From Mycoplasmataceae bacterium (GTDB lineage Bacteria; Bacillota_I; Bacilli_A; Mycoplasmatales; Mycoplasmoidaceae), in assembly GCA_020024735.1 (NCBI GenBank), contig JAHHTI010000024.1, positions 1-12,995 of the forward strand: a stretch of DNA of 12,995 nt, read 5' to 3'. The first letter of the stretch is position 1. Every line of letters starts with the position of its first letter. Both the position numbers and the translations under genes were made by a program. Shown piece after piece: positions 7,109 to 12,995 of the stretch. A model generated the notes under the pieces. It had not been told where the DNA came from. It made no database searches and was given only the letters and a program-made list of their open reading frames with translations.

Positions 7109-7137
7109 AAAATCGGTAGTTTTTTGCGATTTTTTTT
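7109..7137 (+). terminator. Terminator hairpin directly before the giant permease gene
   Basis: AAAATCG (7109-7115) pairs with CGATTTT (7127-7133), with an 11-nt loop, and a T-run (7130-7137) follows. It would end the transcript of the gene at 4998-7007, about 100 nt after its stop. Its right arm and T-run overlap the -35 hexamer of the next gene's promoter. Confidence 0.6.
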
Positions 7138-7153
7138 AAAAAAATTATATACT
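7124..7153 (+). promoter_or_regulatory. Promoter giving a probable leaderless mRNA for the giant permease
   Basis: TTGCGA (7124-7129), an 18-nt spacer and TATACT (7148-7153). The -10 ends 6 nt before the ATG at 7160, so the predicted start of transcription coincides with the start codon. The bases between 7130 and 7159 contain no purine-rich ribosome binding site. Confidence 0.55.
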
Positions 7154-7159
7154 ATCAAT

Positions 7160-10100
7160 ATGTTTATTGTATTTAAACAAATTTTTAAGACATTTTTACG
7201 AAATGGACTATTAATATTTAGTCTATTTTTAGTCATTGCTACTATCTTCTTAATGGGATCTTCTTCCCTACAACTTTCATTGTCTATTAACAATTCTATT
7301 GAAAAAGTAACAACTGAAGGAAATGCAGCAAAAGTCATTTCTAATGATATGTCTTCTGTTGGAAATATTGTCTTTAAACCAACTTCATTTGAACCTTTAA
7401 AAGAATCAAAAAAGGTATGAACAAATCAATTTCAACATTTAAATCGTAATCCAGAGATTAAAGCTGATACCGCTGAATATAACTCTTCAAATTCTTATAA
7501 GCTTGATGATACAGTATGAAGTTATGATACTACTAAAGGTTTATATCTGTGATATAAAAGTTTAACTGATGGCAATAATAATCATCCTTTAACAGATAAT
7601 ACATATTGAGAAGAAATTCCTCAATATAAACCATTTGAAAATACTACTCTTCCTTTAGGAAAAGATGATTTATTCTATACCATTGATGGTGTAGAAAATT
7701 ATTCTGTAAGACAATCTGTTGCTAATAAAAAGTTTTTTGGTGGAGTAGAAACTACTTCAACAAGTGTTGGACAAAATTTTGATGATTGAAAATCTTGATA
7801 CAAAATTTATGATGTACCTACTACTGAATATGGTTATCCTTTTTGAAAAACTAATAAAACTATTGATTCTAGTATTGTTTTTGCTGGCGAATATCAAGGT
7901 TTAATTCACTCTTTTGTTGATCGTTCTAAAGATAATCATTGGCAAGTATTGTCTAATCCTAATTCTATGATATACAATGCTCAAGGTGTTCCTGTTTTAT
8001 CTTTTTCTAAAGGAAGTCTTACTAATTCTATTGCATTGAACGAAGGGATTGGGACTCTTGCAGAAAAATATAAAAACACTCCATATAATTATGCTGGTCC
8101 TAGTAACAATGACACCTCTCTTTTTTTAAAGAGATGTAGTTCGGCTGACCCATTACATAATACTATATGTACACCTAATGTTTTACCTGGTTGTAATGGC
8201 TTTCTTTTTTATCGTTATAAAGAAGTGAAACAATTACCTACTTACAGCTTTGAAATTGATTGAGGTCAAACTAGTGAAAGTGTTAAAGATTTTATTAAAA
8301 ATTTATCATCAAGAGGGATAGATATTGTTAAAGATGCTTTTGACAATGTTTTTAATGTTTTAAAAGTTTCTCCATTACAAGAGGGATTTGATGAATTAAA
8401 ACCTGAAGAAAAAGCTTTAGGGGCTGAAAGTAATTTAAGTTATGACTCGGCTACTCAAAAAATTTATTTTGCTATCGCTGATGATACTTTTTTAGATTTA
8501 AACGATCCTCATTCATATGATCCAGCTTTTCGTGATAAATTACTAATGGATAATAAAAAGCAATATTTGAATGTTTTTGCAAATTATCTATCAAACGAAA
8601 TTTCCCAACGAATTAATTTAATGTTTAATGATATTTTTCAAAAATTATTAAAAGATAAAGGAATTTATTTAACAAAAAACAAAGAGTATTTATATGCTGA
8701 CCAAAGTGAAGCTAATGACTTATTATTTGTTGAAAAAGCTTATCGTCAAAGTGATGTATTTGCTAATAATAAAATCGTTTTAACTGAAGGTACTAATATT
8801 GACCAAAACCCTTTAGGTAGTTTGTTAAGAGACAAATCTTATTTTGAACCTACTATTGATTATTTTGAAGGTTATCAAGATTTACTAAAAAAGACTTATT
8901 ATGCAATACAAAATTATATGAATTCTACCTCTCCTAGTGATCCTATTTATACTGACTACAAGAGGTTAATAAAATTATTGCCTTTACTTTATTATTTAGT
9001 GTCTGAAATATTATTTGAAACTTATCATTCTCCTACACCTATTGTAAATAATATGATTCCAGATGATGTTTTAAATACCAAGTATTATAAGTATGCTTAT
9101 AATGTTTTTTCTGGTGTTTGGTCAAGTTTTAGTTTCTTACTATCAGGTTCTTACATCAATTTTAGTTATAATTTAGATTCTTATTTTACAACTATTAATG
9201 TTACTAAAGATTTACTTTTCTTAAATCCTGATAACACTTTTGTGGTTGTCTCAACAGATTTTGCTAGTAAGAATAATAAGCGTTCTTTACCCTTAACCAT
9301 GAGTAGTGATTTGCAAAATCGTTGAGTTAATGCTTTGAATGGTTCTATGGATGATTTTAAAATCTTTATCGATGGAATAAAAAATACTAGTGATATGTAT
9401 TTGAGTAAGGATTTTATTAAGTGGAATTTTAATGACACACCTAAGTATGAATACTGATTAAAAAATTTATCTTCTAATGTAATCATTTCTTATAAAGGGA
9501 CAAAATTTTTGATATGTGGATTAGGAGTTTCTCCAGATTATGCTTTCCCAATTGTAAATATTACTTCTCCTGTACCTAATCCCGATAATCAAGGAATTGT
9601 CTATGTAAATCAATCAATCTTTAATAGTCTAGGAATTAATGATGTTGATACTAGTTCATATTTATCATATGGTTCGAATACCCTTTCTCCATCACAAATT
9701 ATCAATACTTCTCAAGATGTTTATAGAAGTTTATTATCAGCTGATAGTACTTTGCCTATTTATAATGTCAAGGATGCTAAAGCGATGGGAATTGTTTATA
9801 TGCGGAGCGCATTCCCTCAAGAATTAAGAAACTTTATTGTGTATGCAAGTTTAATTATTATCTTATTCTTGTTGATTTTAGCTTTTGTAATTATCTTCTT
9901 ATTAATTAAATCAATTACCAATAATTTAATCCGTCCACTTGCAATTGTCTTATCAAATGGTTTTTCATTAAGTAATATTATTCTTTCATGTGTGGGGAAT
10001 GTTTCTGTAATTGCAATTATTGCAGCAGCTCTCGCATATGTTATTTCTTATCTTTTACAAGGTTCTTTATTATCCATTTTTACCCCTTTAATTTTTGTAC

Positions 10101-12898
10101 CTATTGCCACTCTTCCTTTTAATTTAGGTATCTATTTTGGTTTAGTAGGGTTAGCTTTATTATTTACTGGTGGTATTTTTGCCGCAATTATTGCTAACAA
10201 ATTTAAATCTTCAATTACTGAAATCCTAAATAAGCAAGATAGTCCTAAAAATTCGAAAGCAGCGAATTGATTGATGTCTCTTAATATTAAGTCTCCAATG
10301 CTTCCAAAGGTATCCTTAGGGTTCTCAACAACTTTAATTGGAAGATTAAGTTTAATTGCTATTTTAGGTTCATTATCGCTAGGGATTGTGGTGTCTTCAG
10401 CCACCATTAAAGAAAAATTTGTTGTTTCACAAACTTTAACAGCAGATTCGCGAAAATATAATAATGATATTAACCTAGCTAATATTAAAGAACAAACCGG
10501 ATTATATAAACCCCAACCATATGAAGAATTAGGTTTTACTGACAATAATGTCGGGATTACCCCAATTTATCCAATACAAGATATAAAAGATCCTAATTAT
10601 GCTGGAGCTGGGTATGATTTTAGCACTGATAATATTCCTGATATTTACAATAAAGCTAACTTAAGGGTTTTAACAGTTGATCCATCTAATCCTCATAATT
10701 TAATTCCTAAGTTATACAACAATGAAATGAAATCTTTAACTAATTTAATATTGCCATCTTTTAGTATCTATCAATCTTTAACTTCTGGTGCACCAGATAT
10801 TTTATTTAATGCTTCAGCCTCTTTAATTGCTTTAAACTTTAAGATTAAAATTCCGGTTGGAGAAATCAATATTTGAGATCAAATTAAAATCTATTTCCCG
10901 GAATGAATTGTTTATCAATTTGAACACCAAATTTTAGATTTTAAGCAAGCAGCAATGGAAAAGTATGGAGAAATGTATTCTTATTTCTTAGTGGCTCAAG
11001 AATTTGCTCATAATACTAGTACTTTAAGTATTCCCAATGTTGATGATAATAGTTATGGTTATTATTATCCAGTAATTAAAGATGGTAGAAAGTCATATGA
11101 AGGTAATCCCATCTTTGTTTGAAAGAATGATACACAAAAGTTTAAACGAGAGGATGCAATAGTTTCACAAGTAGTGACTCCAGGAAGCTCACTAAGCTTT
11201 AATTTAAATGATTATTTACCACAACTTCAATTTAAAATCTTAAAAGAAAGAACAATTGCTTATGATCCTAATCAACCTAGCAGTACATATCCTAGTGCAA
11301 CTGAATGTTTGGGAACACTTGATGAAGCCACAGTACAACAAAAAATTAAAAATAATCAAGTATTATGAAAGTTTGTTCCTGCTTACCAAAAGGATTATGA
11401 ATTTGATCGTACTAAAGCTACGAATGATCAAGATGTAGGGGTAGACTTCTATAAAATTTCTTTAAAAACAAATATTTTAAAATTATTTGGATTATTCTTT
11501 GGTGATCCTGAATTATCAAAGAAAGATGCACGGGTAAGTTGTGGGATTGTCCCTGTGGGTGATACCGAAGAAACCTATACTAATATCAATGCTCAAATTG
11601 ATGGTTTGTATAATTTATTTAACAAAAAATATCAACCTCAAAAAAATATCATTAATATTATGGGAATTGATGTGCAACCTCAAAAACAACCACAACTAGT
11701 TGTCTTAAAAAATCGTGCAGGTAATGATATCTCTTCTTTAATTAGTGATGATACTTTAGATTTAAAAAATATTACTAATGAAACAGCTATCCCAGTAATT
11801 GTTAATGAGGGAGCTGCGCTAGAATGAGGATTATCAACCGGCAGTGAAATTGATATCTCGGTACTTAATAATATGTTATCTAATTCTTATAATGTTTTAA
11901 ATCAAATTATTCATATGGATAATAATCCGCTTAATAACCATTATAAATTAGTAGTTAAAGGAATTAGCACTGATTCCTTAGGTGAAAAGATTTATATGAA
12001 TCAAAAGGTAGCTAATACTTTAATTGGTATTGACCAAGCTAAAGTCATTAATCATATGAATCCTAAAACTGCTACTATCCATACTTTAGATAAAGAATTA
12101 CCATTTGTGCCATTTAATAGTATTTTATCTTCTAATCCACAAAATATTATTGGTACTTCTATTATTCCTTTTTATTCTAATTCTGGGTTATGAACTTTTG
12201 CTACTGATGTAAATGCTTTAGAACATTTAAACATTCCTTTAATTACTAATTTGATTGTGACCCGTGATCGTAAAATTTTAAATGAATTAGCAAAAGCTTT
12301 AAATATTCCTTATGATGCTAGTGTCAGTGATGAAAGTTTACGTTCACAAGTGATTGTTAAAGCTACTCCACTTATATCAGGTTCATCTTATAAACAAGCC
12401 TTAAAAGTAGCTCAAGGTCCTTATGCTTTATTAGTAGCAGCACAAAATATTATGCCAACGGCAATTACTAATGAAATTTTCACCATTATGTCGAATTTAA
12501 TTACTGCTGTCATTACAATTTTAATTGCAATTATTATTCCTTTATTAGTAGTGGTTATTTTCATTACTTCATTCAGTATGATTGAAGACTTATTTAAGCG
12601 AATTGCTTTAATGAAAGTTATGGGATTAAATGGTAATGAAATTAGTCGGGTATTATCAATGATGTATATTCCAATTATTTTAGTAGTGGCTTTGTTGGGT
12701 GTTGGATTAATGTTTGGAATGATCTATGGTTTACAATTTATTGTTTATAATGCTACTTCTATCTTTATTAGTGAAACAGTCTCAGCCGGCTTCTTTGGAA
12801 TGGGATTTGGAGTTATCCTATTAATATTAGCTCTTTCAATTGTCTTTATGTATGCTAAATTAAAAAGAAAAGAAATTGCTAATGCAGTAAAATTCTAA
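7160..12898 (+). CDS. Giant FtsX/MacB-like ABC transporter permease, two fused units (MG468-type)
   Basis: One continuous 1912-residue frame through about 17 TGA-Trp codons, ending in TAA. The architecture is a tandem duplication. Unit 1 has one membrane helix (about 15-36), an extracytoplasmic domain of about 850 residues, then a three-helix FtsX core (about 889-1020). Unit 2 has one helix (about 1056-1084), an outer domain of about 690 residues, then a second three-helix core (about 1774-1912). The last core carries KRIALMKVMGLNGNEISRVL, the conserved FtsX-type segment that contacts the ATPase; the first core has a weaker version, IRPLAIVLSNGFSLSNI. Families with this layout are mechanotransmitting or substrate-extruding ABC transporters (MacB, LolCDE, FtsEX). 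The ATPase partner is not in the window. Cys326, Cys337 and Cys345 cluster in the first outer domain. I chose ATG 7160; an in-frame TTG at 7124 also lacks a ribosome binding site and falls on the -35 hexamer. Substrate unknown. Confidence 0.9.
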
Positions 12899-12995
12899 GG
12901 CTTTTCTACTCATCAATTGTTGCTAAAAATAAAAACACGTAAGGTGCTACCTCCCGCCAAAACTATTGTTTACTACATTCTTCGCTACCCTACTT
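12899..12995. other. Unidentified tail with locally raised GC
   Basis: The first 35 bases are ordinary AT-rich sequence with an A-run at 12925-12935. The rest (12936-12995) is about 44% GC by hand count, well above the rest of the window, and pyrimidine-rich on the plus strand. On the minus strand this G-rich stretch runs into a T-run (complement of 12925-12935) just after a 4-bp GCAC/GTGT hairpin, which would suit the 3' end of a minus-strand structured RNA. A 15-codon minus-strand frame ending in TAG (12947-12994) is also open to the window edge. I recognise neither an RNA nor a protein, and no ABC ATPase start is visible. Confidence 0.3.

Noticed and set aside
7124..7159. An upstream in-frame TTG start for the giant permease, adding 12 residues
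   Set aside because: It has no ribosome binding site, lies inside the terminator-like hairpin and on the -35 hexamer, and the added residues would precede a normal N-terminal helix without adding a feature.
7160..12898. A series of short broken frames that could be read as a decayed pseudogene
   Set aside because: All breaks are TGA in one frame, with no TAA or TAG until 12896. Under code 4 this is a single intact protein. The same holds for the genes at 619, 1610, 2779, 3318, 4007 and 4998.
1..12995. tRNA genes, CRISPR arrays, insertion sequences or phage genes
   Set aside because: No cloverleaf, spaced direct repeats, transposase motif or terminal inverted repeats were seen when reading both strands. 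The tail at 12936-12995 stays unresolved.

Overview
The window reads as mollicute (Mycoplasma-type) chromosome. It is very AT-rich. Ordinary genes only become full length if TGA is read as tryptophan (genetic code 4), and every break is a TGA in an otherwise continuous frame, never TAA or TAG. By hand count the largest gene has about 17 in-frame TGA codons and only 3 TGG. Gene order points to the pneumoniae-group lineage. From memory, two blocks resemble Mycoplasma genitalium/M. pneumoniae: two uncharacterised genes plus an acyl carrier protein (MG285-MG287 type), and rpsT, hypothetical, fmt, large membrane protein (MG363.1-MG366 type). The last gene resembles the giant MG468-type ABC permease. 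I could not verify this by search.

Layout. 39-293: small coiled-coil protein with 21-bp internal repeats, followed by a terminator. 294-618: gene-free, with a probable promoter and a hairpin before the next operon. 619-2353: three-gene plus-strand operon (soluble unknown, membrane-anchored unknown, acyl carrier protein) ending in a bidirectional terminator. 2401-3117: minus strand, rpsT and, upstream of it, a small membrane protein with Cys pairs on both sides of its membrane segment. 3118-3317: divergent promoter region. 3318-4939: a Lys-rich membrane-anchored protein and methionyl-tRNA formyltransferase (fmt), 2 nt apart. 4998-7007: a 669-residue membrane protein whose outer domain looks like the alkaline phosphatase/sulfatase superfamily. 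7160-12898: a 1912-residue FtsX/MacB-like permease made of two tandem units, each with a very large extracytoplasmic domain. 12899-12995: a short, locally GC-richer tail that I could not identify.

How they fit together. rpsT and fmt serve translation. The ACP operon, the phosphatase-fold protein and the giant permease are envelope- or lipid-facing. The permease's partner ATPase is not in the window. The most interesting regulatory signal is that the last two genes lack a Shine-Dalgarno sequence and each has a -10-like hexamer ending exactly 6 nt before the ATG, which suggests leaderless mRNAs. All other genes have a normal purine-rich ribosome binding site.
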